A stretch of 64,000 bases of DNA from Heterostelium multicystogenum (Eukaryota; Evosea; Eumycetozoa; Acytosteliales; Acytosteliaceae), in NCBI GenBank assembly GCA_003667245.1, contig RCNN01000026.1, forward strand, positions 154,201 through 218,200, given 5' to 3'. Positions 35,807 through 47,548 of this stretch are shown piece by piece. A program made the translations under genes and the position numbers. How positions within the stretch are numbered: the stretch's first letter is position 1; the number at the start of each line of letters is the position of its first letter. A model generated the notes under the pieces. It was not told the DNA's origin. It was given only the letters and a program-made list of their open reading frames with translations, and searched no databases.

Positions 35807-37255
35807 TTACATTATAACGGAGGAATCGAAACTTAGCTTCATAGGACTACCATCGAATTTCATTGATAGTGCTCTAAGCTCTGTTTTCCTTGAGATGCTT
35901 GGTGATTGTCCATTTCTTAGTCTTGGAGTTTTTGGAGTGAGAGGCTTGGTCATCACGTTGTTACCACTGGACTTTAAGTTGGATAGGCTGCTGTTCAAGC
36001 TATTTGGATTGTTTTCATCTGCAACTGGGTTTTGGACTTCAATACATGAATATCCAGTCAATTTGGTGGATGTAACTCTTCGATTCATCATTGGTGATTG
36101 GGAGAGTGGAGTAGATGAAACTGATGGACTAGCAGAGATGTTTAGCTTTCCAAAAGCCTCATTAATTGAGGTACGCTTTGGTGAGTTGTTGGATGAGAGT
36201 TTCAGATCCTGGAGAACTGCATTGCTGTAACGCTTAGGAGAGTTGTAACTAGTAAAGCTGGGAGATGAAACAAAAATATCACGATTCTTGAGCTGACCTA
36301 ATCTCATTTGAGTTCGTCTCTTGGGTGTAATATCGATTGACTTTGTTGGTGTGAAGACCTTTGTCTCAGTTATTTCCTCAGACTCTAAATTTTCCTTAAT
36401 TTCTTCAATCTGCTTCTCAAAGAGGAGTTCCCCTTCTTCGTCGGCTTGCTTGTTATATTCAAATGGCAACAGTGCAGGAAGTGTATATACATCATGTTGA
36501 GCCTCTTCGGTTACTGTAGTAATTGTATCGTTGCTTTCAACTTCTGCTGTAATTGTATAGTTATTGTTGGGTGAATCGTTTACATTCTCCACTTCGCTAC
36601 TATCGATGTCTGATTGTTCAGCTGCTGGCTCGACAAAAGTGAATGAAAGTGGAATTGGTTCTGTGATGGGAGTGGATGGGACCTCATTGGTAGTGGTGGT
36701 AACATTTGGTGTTTGTGCAATTTCTTCTTTGTGAGAACGAAGAGGAATTGGTGTACGAGGAATTCCAAGTGTAGGGGATCGTGGATCAAGTAGTCTCTGG
36801 GCATCGGCAACAATTACAGATTTTCTCAAGCTTGGATTTGGTGTTCTCTGTATGTTTGCAGTTGGTGAGCGTGGGTCAAGGATCTGTTCTTCATCTTCAT
36901 TGTTGGAGATAGAAAACTTGAGCGGAGATCTGGCGATGCCTTGGCTTGGAGATCTGGGGTCGACCGTCGAGATAGATCCACGTCTGTTGAATCCATTTGG
37001 GATTGGACTGCGTGGTACACGCAATGATGGAGAGCGCGGGTCTTCCAAATTCACCTGTACAATGCTACGTCTACGAATGGGGGTTCTCTTTATGGACCTA
37101 CTGGGTGATCTTGGATCGTCAAAACTTTGATTTTCAAATGTTGAAGCACCATTCTTATTTTTATGATTTTCTGTTTCCTCTTCTTTCTGTGGTTGTTGTT
37201 GTTGGTGTCGACTTGATTTATTTAGATAACTCTTTTTAAGAAATGATATAACCAT
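35807..37255 (-). CDS. CDCA3/TOME-1-like protein with five DPRSP motifs
   Basis: An intact 482-residue, largely disordered ORF without introns. DPRSP(S/T)xxIxRTP-type motifs begin at residues 47, 72, 99, 127 and 157, spaced 25-30. The last, DPRSPTLGIPRTPIP, is close to the motif of vertebrate CDCA3 (trigger of mitotic entry 1), an F-box-like cell-cycle protein. The C-half carries many SP/TP sites (SSPSF, NSPKR, SPMMNRR, KPLTPKTPR) and a conserved-looking MRLGQLKNRD. I infer a Cdk substrate in the cell cycle. No KEN box was seen. Converges with the phosphatase gene, 283 bases apart. Confidence 0.65.
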   Translation of the reverse strand: MVISFLKKSYLNKSSRHQQQQPQKEEETENHKNKNGASTFENQSFDDPRSPSRSIKRTPIRRRSIVQVNLEDPRSPSLRVPRSPIPNGFNRRGSISTVDPRSPSQGIARSPLKFSISNNEDEEQILDPRSPTANIQRTPNPSLRKSVIVADAQRLLDPRSPTLGIPRTPIPLRSHKEEIAQTPNVTTTTNEVPSTPITEPIPLSFTFVEPAAEQSDIDSSEVENVNDSPNNNYTITAEVESNDTITTVTEEAQHDVYTLPALLPFEYNKQADEEGELLFEKQIEEIKENLESEEITETKVFTPTKSIDITPKRRTQMRLGQLKNRDIFVSSPSFTSYNSPKRYSNAVLQDLKLSSNNSPKRTSINEAFGKLNISASPSVSSTPLSQSPMMNRRVTSTKLTGYSCIEVQNPVADENNPNSLNSSLSNLKSSGNNVMTKPLTPKTPRLRNGQSPSISRKTELRALSMKFDGSPMKLSFDSSVIM

Positions 37256-37930
37256 TGTTTTTGTTTTTTTTACTTTTATTAGATTTTCTAGATTGAAGTT
37301 GTATGAATATTTAAGTATTTAATTGGCTTTATTTATAATAATGTTTTCGTAATAAGTGTAGTGAGTGTAGTAGTAGTAGTATTATTGAAGGATGTTTATT
37401 CTATTTTATCTAGATTTACAAATTATAATATAAATGATTCTATTATCTTAAATTATAATAAAGTAAGTAATAATTGAAAATTGAAAATAATTAATAATAA
37501 ATAATAATTGGAAAATTTGAATTATTTACCTTTATTGGATGAATTAGATATCAGAGTTAATGAAACAAAACTTTTCAAAAATTGAGGTGAATTTAATTGA
37601 TGTATAACGGTAACCTCCTTTTTTCAAACCATCAAAATTCAAATTCAAATATTTTGAACTTCAAATAATAATAATAAAACACACAGTTGTGTTAATCTTA
37701 TAATTTGTTTTATTTTACTGTTATTATTATTATTTTATTATTTATAATACTTTACTTTTATTTGGTTGTTTCATTGAACCAATAAATGAAATATACAAAA
37801 TAATATCGATGTTATGATAAATGTAGTAATAAAATTTGTATTGATAAATGATAAATTGTCTCCCTGTTGTTGTTTTTAAATGATTATGGATGTTAGTATA
37901 TAATTTATCATTGTGTTAAATACAATTGAT
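37256..37930. other. AT-rich spacer
   Basis: Upstream of the DPRSP gene and downstream of GPI8. Contains TAG/ATA microsatellite pieces (37368-37384, 37664-37676 and 37721-37740). No gene seen. Confidence 0.5.
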
Positions 37931-39305
37931 TCATCTTACTTTGCTCTTTAAATTGGTATTTGTAGTATCTAATGAAATTTGTTTCTCAGTGACTTCAATG
38001 AGTTGTGTCTTTGGTTGAATTGGTAGAGGCTCTTTCGATGCTTCGATGGTTGGTGTGATGTCTGCTCTCATGACAGAGCCAAAAAAGTCGGTAACTGGGA
38101 CCTTGTCGAGTGGTCGTGAGAATAGATCACTACGATATTCAGAGTGAGAGATGAGTTTCTGATAGTTATAGGTTCCAAACAACTGTAGCAATGATACATT
38201 GTGTGGATCTACATTTTCAAAGAATTCCAATGTATAATAAGTAAATCTATCGATGACAGTTAAACCTAATTCTGGGTCAGAGTGGTGCTGGAGGAGTAAT
38301 TAATACTATTAGTTTGGCTGTTCAAATGATGAAGTTGATTCCACTTACAGAGTATGAGTTTTCACCAAGTCTACTACTTCCAATTGCGAGGATATTTGGT
38401 GAGTTGAAACGTTTGTATAGAGTATTTGCTTGACAAGTATCAACCATAAACAGGATTTCATTGTATCTCTTCTTTTCGTACATTTGTTTGAATGCATCTG
38501 ACAAGTCATAGGAAGAAATCTCTTCATTATCTTGGAACTATAGTGGAGTGGAATGGAATGCTATTAGTTGTCTCTACTTTAGAAAGTGTTGTTACTTGCT
38601 ATATGCATTGCATTCTCTTCATACTTTTAAGAATTCATCACCACCGTGACCAGTTAGGAAAATTAATATATTGCTCTTGTCATCGGTCAGCAATCTCTTA
38701 GATCTTGATACTTCAGGGTCATGTCTACCAGTTAGTACTCTAATGAAATTCTCGACATTGACTTCATAGCCTCTGTAGTCAACCTCAATGTTGTCACCAT
38801 AGAGATTCATTTTGTGATTCTCGTTGTTGAACATCACACCTGCAAATGAATTTCTGGGATTGCATGCCATATCATCTGCTAACATCAATATAACTGTACA
38901 GTTACATTCCTATTAATATCTATAATGATACATATTGCAAGATGGAGATGTGGGATCATGAGGTTCTTACTTACTTTGTGAGTCGGGTATACCTAACTTC
39001 TTCACTGTTCTATAGAAACCAAGTACGTTGGCAATGTGTCTGTAGTTAAACCAGAAGCGAGATGTACATACGAGTACAGCCCAGTTATTGGTGTGTTTTC
39101 CTCTATATAATTGTTCTATATTCTGATTTACATTGATAGTGTTGCTGTTGTCGATTACTTTGACATTAGGTGGTGGCTGTGTAGTTGTTGTCGATTGTGA
39201 ATGTACAGTTGCCAATTGATTGAGGAGTAACAAGCACAACAAAACACCCCATGCCAAGCATCGTTTACTAATGATCATAACAGTAGTGTTCTTACTCTTG
39301 GTCAT
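37931..39305 (-). CDS. PIGK: GPI-anchor transamidase catalytic subunit (GPI8/PIG-K)
   Basis: A Cys protease-like subunit that cleaves the C-terminal signal and attaches GPI anchors in the ER. A signal peptide ([21 protein letters not shown]) precedes the C13 peptidase domain: [33 protein letters not shown], catalytic His in LTGHGGDEF, catalytic Cys in [14 protein letters not shown] and [13 protein letters not shown]. Then [16 protein letters not shown], typical of the family. It has four exons with GTAAGT-type introns and no frame slip. The human protein has a C-terminal membrane helix; none is evident here, as in some protist forms. Confidence 0.95.
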
Positions 39306-39464
39306 GCTGATTATTAACTTTGGAAACAATAATATATATATATACAATAAGATTCAGACCTATTTTTTAATTTAGCACAATAAAAAAAATCACCTTTAAT
39401 CATACCATAAATATTGTTTTTTTCAAAAATTTTCATGCTTGATAATTTAAGATTATTAATTTTA

Positions 39465-39692
39465 TTATTGGGATTGGCCAATTGAATGAAAATCAACGAA
39501 GACTCCGTCGTGACTTTGGTAATTTCTACCAAAACATACCTCCAGAATTGTCACTGACATTTGTGGATGATTCACTCTAGTAGTGGTTCATCAAGTCAGT
39601 GAACCCTTAGACTTGTCGCAAGGCATATCTAAAACCCCAAACCTCATTCGAAATAGATACCATTCCTTTTTTTATTTTTTTATTTATTTATT
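39465..39692 (-). repeat. dispersed repeat, copy B
   Basis: The reverse-complement partner of 7862-8072. In this copy the element starts about 24 bases after the stop of the small secreted protein and runs in the same direction as that gene. Both copies share the hairpin-forming GGTTCA..TGAACC with different loops. On the complementary (plus) strand copy B shows a hydrophobic MLDNLRLLILLLGLAN stretch, then MKINEDS and a GTAATT; copy A has related sequence in the same places. This hints at a decayed coding family. Confidence 0.65.
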
Positions 39693-39716
39693 TCTTCAAT
39701 GAAAGTTGTTATAAGA

Positions 39717-40300
39717 TTATGATTTTTTGTTGGTACATTTTTCATTTAAAGTTTTTCCATTACTAGGAAGATCAAATGTAAATGCAAAATAATTGTTTTG
39801 ACTGAAACCGTACATTACTTTACTGTTATTGTTACATGTTAAGTTGAATGTATAGGTTGAATCTCCTGGTAGCTTCCAGAGTGGTGAAATTGAGACCTGT
39901 CCAGTTTTTTGGATGATAATACCTTTTGCATCAAAGAAGCTTATCTGTTGACGTTCTATGGAAAAAGGTTGAACCAAACTACTGTTGCTTGAACATGAGG
40001 TAAAATCATTTCTTATTACTTTAAAAGGATCTCCATTTGTCAATGAAGTGTAATAACTATACAAATTTTGTCTAGTATAAATAACAGTTCCATTTCTAAG
40101 AACAGCTAATTTAAGAATTAAAAGTTAATATATATAATTGGTATAGTATTTTTTAAATAAATAAAGAAATAAATACCTGTGAATTGCACCAAATGGTTAT
40201 TTCCATCAAAATAAGGAGTTAATTCAGCTGTACAATTGGTAGCAAAAGTAGTAGAAGAAAATGAAATAGCAATAAATAGTAAAAATATAATAAATTTCAT
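39717..40300 (-). CDS. small secreted protein, unknown family
   Basis: Signal peptide MKFIIFLLFIAISFSSTTFA, mature start NCTAELTPYFDGNNHLVQFT. An intron follows (GTATTT donor, AATTAG acceptor), then AVLRNGTVIYTRQNLYSYYT, CSSNSSLVQPFSIERQQISF, ISPLWKLPGDSTYTFNLTC and YFAFTFDLPS. About 165 residues with a few Cys and several N-glycosylation sites. It resembles the beta-rich small secreted proteins common in dictyostelids; I cannot assign a family or activity. Intact. Confidence 0.75.
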
Positions 40301-41273
40301 GGCTTTATTTAATAGTTTTAGTTTAAAAGTTAATTATAAAATATATGTAAATGAGTAGCAATTCTTAATTATATAAATAGGTTTCAATATTTATTATGAT
40401 TTAATCAAAAATGACATTTATCTTCATGTTACGGTATCAAAAAGATTTTGAATTAAATAAGATATTATTATTATTATTAGTATTATTGTTGTTGCTATTG
40501 TTATTGTATAATCTAATAGAACCAAATTTTAGTACTTGTTGATATACATTTAGACCAATGAAAGTATCGTCAATCATTACCAACCATTTTCCTCTTTTCA
40601 GTTTGTTAGAGTGGTCACATGCAACTTTGTAATTGGAAATGGTAAGTAAATATACTTATCCTCCAACTTCTGTATTCAGTATTTGCTTACTTGCTATGCA
40701 GTACTAAAAGAGAACTACCAACTTCAAATGTGAATCATTTTAAATGTATTTTTATTTCGCAAACCACTGAATTTACAACTAATACCCTTTTGGAATAAAA
40801 ATGTACACCACTACATTTTTAGACAAACTAACCTATTTTAATATCTTTAAAGTTATTGACATTCAATGATTTATTTTTATCATTATTAATTTAATTACTT
40901 TAATTAATAAATTCTTTTAATACTATTTAATTATTTTAATGTACCATTAACCTTACATTAATTATTGTAAAATTAATTTACAATTGTTTTTTTTTAGTCT
41001 TAAACAATAGTGTAGGGAGAGATATTTAAATAAAAAACAATAGTGTTACATATACATGGTTAGTTTTATATGAGAATATATTTTATATGAATTTTATATT
41101 CGATTTTAATTATAATTTGAATGAATGTTACAAATATTATGATTTGTAAATTTACTACTTCGACATAAGTAGCTAATTATGATTATGAAGATAATTTATT
41201 CATTTTCATTGAAGGAATGGACAATAATACAGATAACAGAATTTCCTATTTAATAAATCGACGTTCAACAAGT
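40301..41273. other. 1 kb AT-rich spacer
   Basis: Between the secreted-protein start and the SURF2 3' end. Contains ATT repeats (40466-40500). No gene or RNA recognised. Confidence 0.5.
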
Positions 41274-42173
41274 TTATTTCTTTTGTTTCTTCTTAATTTG
41301 ATTGTTATTTGTATTGTTGCTTCTTTTTGGAATTGATTTTGATTTAATTTCATTCATTTTCTCTTCATTGTCAGAGTCATCGCTTTCACTGCTAGAACTT
41401 TCTTTATCACTCTTTTCCATATCTTTTTCATGATCAAAACCTTCAAAATCTTCTTCTTCCTCATCTTCATCATCGTCGGAGGATTCATCATCTTCATCTT
41501 CTTCATCGTCATCTTCCTCATCTTCGTCGTCATCATCGACTTCTTCATCACTGTCAGAATTATCAAATCTTTGGAGTGCTTCATCTTCGGATTGGTCATC
41601 TTCATTGTCACTGTCATCTTCACCATCCTTGTCATGGTTGATTCTCTTTTTCTTTCCATTTGCTCTTTCATTTAAAATCGATTTATATTGTCTTCCATTG
41701 ACATGTCTCTCTACTTCTTCTGGTATCTTATTTAGTTCTTTCTTGGTAATTCTACAGTATAGTCTTCTCCTATATTGTTTAAAAAAGTCAATAATGTATG
41801 TTCACTTTCTAACTACTAAACCAGCGATTGGTTGATTGGCTCGTTGGCTAAGCTTAATGTCAACTTACGGGTGTGAAGTTGATGGTACTATGTTTGGTGC
41901 ATATTTTGTAAAGTCATATTGATCGATAATTGCATTCTTATAACTCTTTGAGTTTAAGTGAATCTTTAGCTGATCTAATCTCAGTGGTATCTCGTGCTTA
42001 GTGGTTTCACATCTAATCTATATAAATATCATCAAATATTAATATATGTCGTACACTAAATTACATCTTCGTATAAACAGATTCTTTTATAATATGAAGC
42101 ATACTCTATTTATCTTGCTATCATAAACGAAATCGCTGTGTTGTTTAAGGAATTCTTCTATTTCTTGATTCAT
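41274..42173 (-). CDS. SURF2: SURF2 (surfeit locus protein 2) homolog
   Basis: SURF2 is a nucleolar protein linked to 5S RNP and ribosome assembly. Exon 1 reads MNQEIEEFLKQHSDFVYDSK. Exon 2 reads RCETTKHEIPLRLDQLKIHL, DFTKYAPNIVPSTSHP. Exon 3 reads RRRLYCRITKKELNKIPEEV, ERHVNGRQYKSIL. These match the family blocks (the EFEPHIVPS, FCKLT and HT-GR-Y regions of animal SURF2). The C-terminus is a long Asp/Glu tract (about 41450-41620) and a Lys-rich end (KKKQKK). The introns have canonical ends and no frame slip is needed. The gene fits the ribosome-assembly theme of SDA1, Notchless and AK6. Confidence 0.85.
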
Positions 42174-42786
42174 CTCTTTTACTTTAATTGATTGTAATAT
42201 AAATATTAAATATTAAATGAATCAAATGTAGTATTTTATGATTTTTTGTCAAAAACGAACGAAATAAATTTTCTTTTTAAATTCAGATTAGAATTTTTTA
42301 CACTTGGTAATAAAATTTCCAACACACTTTTAATAAAATTAATATTATACTACTGTGGATGAGTTTGAGAGGTAATATGTGTGTGTGTGAAATCAATGTG
42401 ATTGGTTTTACCAAATTGAGAAGTTAGTGTATTGATTGTATTTTTAATCTCGCAAAATCCCAGAAAAACAAACTAATATAAACACATTTATAACTATCGA
42501 TGATGTTTGGGTGAAATCAAAAAAGTAGATACAAAAATCACAACAGATATATATACTTTTTTGTTTTTAATTTACATTCAACCCCTAACTATCTATCTGC
42601 AGAAACATACATTTCAAATATTTAATTAAATCTATCTATTTGTGATATTGAAGATGATTGATTTATTGATTGGTGATTTGAAAAAACAAAAGTATAAAAG
42701 AGTAAATGATGACTACTTTTGATGATTTAAATCAATCCATTCAGTCAATCAATTATCTCTTACTATAAATAAATATAAACAAACCA
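42174..42786. other. divergent promoter region
   Basis: AT-rich, between SURF2 (-) and the small spliced gene (+). No coding signal. Confidence 0.5.
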
Positions 42787-43071
42787 ATGTCAATTTTAGG
42801 TAACTTAGTGTTTTTCAATAGTATTTACTAAATTCTAATGTTAATAAAATTCTCTAGAATCACTAGGTAAGATTGGAAACATTCATAACCAAAGAAACCA
42901 ATCGAAAATCAACTTTTCAACTGGATCCAATAATATTTCTTTTGAAAGCAATAAAAATATTGGCAGTAGAAAGATATGGAAGAACCATTTGTTACTACAC
43001 CTCCAATGGATGCATCTGTAGAAATTATGATTAAATATTCTCTATCTTCAAAACTAAATATAATATTGTAA
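42787..43071 (+). CDS. small hypothetical protein, intron after codon 4
   Basis: MSIL is followed by a GTAACT intron of about 57 bases ending CTCTAG. Exon 2 reads ESLGKIGNIHNQRNQ, NFSTGSNNISFESNKNIG. After a one-base slip near 42975 it continues DMEEPFVTTPPMDASVEIM to the stop at 43069-43071. The gene form (tiny, MSIL/MTIL start, intron right after the first codons, IGNI motif) recalls the hssA/2C/7E-type small genes of Dictyostelium, but the Gly-rich end is absent. Function unknown. Confidence 0.5.
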
Positions 43072-43217
43072 ATAAAATTCCTTCCAATGAACTTTAAATA
43101 CTAAAGTATTTTTATAGAAAACTATTTCTTGAGACTGGGAAATGGTTATATTATATATTATATGATATTTTTATTATATTTTGGTTTGGTTTGTTTTGTT
43201 TCTATTATTATATTATA

Positions 43218-46200
43218 TTATACAGATGATTTAATGGGTGATGTTGGTAATGCATTAACAAAGATTTGTTCGTAATGCTGTACACAAAAAGTAAATAATC
43301 CCGGAATCAAACCTTTAAGTGATTGGGCAAAACATGTTGTTACATTTGCCAAAACCATCTTGTTGTGGTCACTTTGCTCTGTTACTCGCTTAGCAAATCT
43401 AATCATATGTTTCAATAAGTTATGTTCGTTCTTTGGTATCTGTTTGAACAGCTCTACAACTGCATTGATTTTATCGTCCTCTGTCATTGTTCGATCAGCT
43501 ATGTAAAAATAGGATGGAATTAGTTAATTTGTACAATGTAACCATAGATGAGTTGATAATTCTCAGTGGTCCACTGCTACATACCAATGATTTCTGCTGA
43601 CACAATTCTTAAACTTGTTGGTACCAGTAAATCTGGTAGCTCTCTAAGATACAGCTTCAGTAGTCCGGCAACTGCATGAGTGTCACGTGAAGCAGGATAT
43701 TCGATGTTTTCACCCTTGTTGAGTGTTGCTTTCATCTCTTGGATTTCTGTGGAACTACCAGAAATACGCAGGATTCCTTCTTCCTGTATGTGACGCTCAA
43801 GGAAATTCACCATCTTTGTAACAAATGACGGTATCTCTGAGTTTGGATTCTCACGCGCCATCACGTCGTCTAGCTTGATTCCAAAAACACCTGGGAACTT
43901 CATGCCACCACTTTCTTTCTTCCAGTGATTTGACATTGAATCTTCCTTGGAGCGGTCAACACTCTTTTGTTTAGTGTGTTTCTTCTCGAGTATTGGTTTC
44001 GAAATTTCGTTGGGCTTTCTCTCGTACCAAGAGATAGATGCTTCAAGTACACCGAGCCATGCCTCCATATCTTTCTGGTTGTCAAATCCCAGCAAACACC
44101 AGAGGAGTGTGGGCATCGATGCATTGAGATCTTTGGAAGAGATGTTGACTGTTCCAGGGTTTCCGCTTGCTGATGAAGTTCCGTTGGTTCCAGAGTTGCC
44201 TGATTCAGCATCGTGTTCGCCAGATGTGATCAAAGTTCCAATACAAATGTAAAATGTTTTCTTCTTTGTTGAGTCCTGTGAGCTTGAAACTGAAATAGAT
44301 TTCTTGTCATTGAGGTAGACGACATCGAGCGGCTCCTTTGACTTGTCGTTCTTGAAGAAGAAGAGGAAGTTGTCTTTTAGAGTTGCTAGCGCTTTCTTTT
44401 CTTGTCCTTTTTTCCAAAGCTTTGATCCAATTTGATAGGTCACTGGTGCTGCAAGAGTTGGATTGAGCAGGTTGTCAAATGATATTTTGTGCTTGTAGAC
44501 AACGTTTGCCAGCTTCTTTGCACAGTCATCCTTTGTCAAAAGATAGTCTTCGAGACGCTTTATATTGTGACGGAAATACTCATTCTTTCTAGTGAGTTCC
44601 GATGCCATTTGGTTGGTTCGCTTTAGAAGCATGTTGCTGTGGGCTGAGATACGTGCACCTGCTTTGTTTTGGTCAAGAATTTCCTGCAGCTTAGCTTTCA
44701 TATCGACTTGAAGATGATAACGATTGATCTGCTCACGCTCCAGACGTCCAAATTCTTCTTTGAGTTGATGTATCTGCTCGTTGTTATGATCTATCATCTG
44801 CTGTAGCTGTTCGATCTGCTTGGCAGGAGGAAGACTGCGGTCAATTGAGCTATAGTGTTTAGGTTTGAGTGCTGTCCAGTCAAAGGATTCATGTGGAATT
44901 GGATTAAGCTGCGAGATATCGTGCTCGTTATTCTCCATTTGAGAGAGGAAATCTATTGAGAAGTTTTCTGATCTTGGCTTTCCAGCTGATTCACGATTGT
45001 TTTGGAATTTCATTGGTGGTTGGTTAAGAAGTGCAGAGAATGCCACTGCGTCTTGGACGCCTGTGAATCCGAGCCATGGGTGCTTGAGAAGTTGCTCTAC
45101 AGAGGAACGAGATGCTGCATTTCTGACAAAACAAAGGTGAAGGAATGACTGCAACTCAGATGAAGCATCGTCAGGTATATGTACAGGAATACGGTCATCG
45201 ATGATATGGACCAAAGCTTCCATAGGCGAATAGCTACCGAAAGGTGGTGATCCAGTGAGAAGCTCGATAATAAGGCAACCAAGCGACCAAATATCGGCCT
45301 TGGGACTAACGTCACGCATAAGCAGCACTTCGGGTGCTGTCCAATATGGCTCACCAGTGATAGCACGGAACGAGGAGCCAAGTGTGCAACCCAATCCAAA
45401 ATCTGACAACTTGCATCTACCACCTTTAGCCAAAAGCACATTGTTTGCTTTCAAATTACGATGAATTAGCTGTTGTTGATGAAGATAATGGAGTCCTTCG
45501 AGAATCTGTGTTACATATTTCACAAGTAAAGACTCAGGGAATGCACCCAATCGCTTATATATATCGGAAAGTGATCCATTCTCAACAAACTCCTGTACAA
45601 TTCCAAAATGATTATGGTCAACAATAATGGTTTGATAGTTGACAAATGATTGGTTGGATAGTGATTTCAGTATTTCAAACTCCTGTCTCATTATGTTCTG
45701 GTGTACTTGAGATACGCGATTCAAATCTATCAGCTTTACAACTACATATTCACTGGAATCTGGTGATGCAGCTGAGAATGTATTTCCAAAATATCCATTT
45801 CCAATATGATGTAATAGTTGCTGAAAGAGAGAATTGGAAAGAGTTAATTGAATGTTGAGAAGCATCAGCTACTTGATACTTACAAATTTACCTATGGTTG
45901 GAGGTGCTTCGTCATTTCTGGAATTCGGTGAGTATAACACACTGTTGAGATGGGCGGTTGGCTTGGCGTTGTTGTATGCTGGTGATAATGATTGATTTGG
46001 TGAGATAGAAGGTGAAACTGGATAGTAGTTGGGTGAATTTTTGTTTGGAGTCAGGTTTCCAACAGAAGACTGCACGGGTGAAGTTGGGTATGTACCTGTT
46101 GTTGTAGTGGAGTTGGAGGGAAATACGCTGGCGAGATGGTCGGTTGCTGAGTCAGATCCATTGGCAGGCATGGCAAATTTTCTGCGATTTCTCTTCAGTG

Positions 46201-46477
46201 TTTTCTGACCTGGCGCTGGCTCCATTGAGTTGGAAGCCGGCGAAGCAGGATTATCCTCTTGACTGATGCTGCTGCTGTTGTTTTTGTCGTCTTCGTCGGA
46301 GATAGGAGCACCATCTTGGAAACTGTCATCCAAAAGCTCCTCCTCATTCTGCTCATCGTCGCTGTCGTATTCATTGGGGTCATCGTTTGTGGCCTGAAGG
46401 AATTCCCTGACCTGTGCCTGCAGTACGCTCAAATCCTCGTGGGGAACCACATCAGTGGCAACCGATGTATCTTCCAT
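43218..46477 (-). CDS. kinase-like / coiled-coil / PH / RhoGAP fusion protein
   Basis: A disordered acidic and Ser/Pro N-terminus ends at IGKF and splices to the kinase-like domain. That has GNGYFGNTF (P-loop), VVVKLIDL (Lys), HRNLKANNV in place of HRD, SDFGLG, TGEPYWTAPE and DIWSLGCLIIELLTG. A coiled coil follows (IEQLQQMIDHNNEQIHQLKEE), then a PH-like module (ALATLKDNFLFFF to DMEAWLGVLEASI). The RhoGAP domain has GVFGIKLDDV, the Arg finger in EEGILRISGSS and KLYLRELPDLLVP. The final exon (LFKQIPKNEHNLLKHMIRFA) completes GAP. It probably switches off Rac-type GTPases and so controls actin. The HRD Asp is Asn (AAT, near 45454), suggesting a pseudokinase. No frame slips. Confidence 0.9.
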
Positions 46478-47499
46478 AATATTCTACAATCTACTAAAAT
46501 TACAACAACAACAAAGTTTGATTGATCAATCAATAAGATTCTTCGAACCTAGAAATCTTGCTGTAGACTCCAATTAACCTGATTTGGAATAAAAATAATA
46601 ATTAATATGCTGCTAGACTGATTTTTTGTCTTTTATTTTTGGCTTTGTGGAGTGATTGGTTGGTGATTGATTGGTGAGCCAAATATTTCTTTTTACAAAA
46701 TAACAATGATGATTGGTTTGGTATTGGTAAGATTTATTCAGTGATTTAATTACATATTATATTTATTATTATTTATTATGATCATTCCTTATTTCCACAT
46801 TTATCACTTATTTTAATTATTATTATGATTATTATTATTTTAAAGTTGATTGGCTTGGTTGTTTTGGTTTTGTTTTAAATAGATTGAATTTTTAAATAAA
46901 TTGGGTTTTGGACTGTTCAAGAAATTTAAAAACAACATCAGGCAAACAATTAGTTGTGTTTGGTTTGGTTAAAAGTGTGTGTGTTCTCTTATAAGATAAG
47001 CAGCGGGTTTGATTTATAAAGTATTTGATATGTGAGGAATGAATTGCTTGGTAGTGGTTGTGTCTATTATACTGCGAAAAAGTGGAAAGTAAATAGTGGC
47101 TATCTGTTTGAGATTTTCTGTCTTGGATGAATCTGTGCAGTTAGATAGTGTTTGTGTGGTAGTGGTTGAACTATCTATTTTAAGATGTTATTTTTCTACA
47201 CTTTTAATTGATTGATTGATTGATGACTACTTTTAAACATTGATCTGAATCATTAACTCGCCTAACTCAAATATCTACTATTTATCTAATATCTATATCC
47301 TATCTAGTTGGTATGATTAATTCTGATTCAAAATGAAGTCTCAATTACATATATATATATACTCGAAATGGATGTGAGGTGGTGGTATTATCTATAAAAT
47401 CAATGATTTACCTTGAAATTCTGAATTTGACTAATTTACTTTTTTTATAGCTTCAAATTGTATTTGTACAGACTTAAGGATCTATTCTATATTTCTTTG

Positions 47500-47548
47500 T
47501 AATAAATAAATAAATAAATAATAAATAATAAATAAATAATAAATAAAT
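47500..47548. repeat. AAAT/AAT microsatellite
   Basis: Imperfect run of AAAT and AAT units in non-coding DNA. Confidence 0.85.

Noticed and set aside
41354..41671. Met/Lys/Thr-rich minus ORF and Phe/Ile-rich plus ORF
   Set aside because: Shadows of the Asp/Glu-rich tail of SURF2 in other frames.
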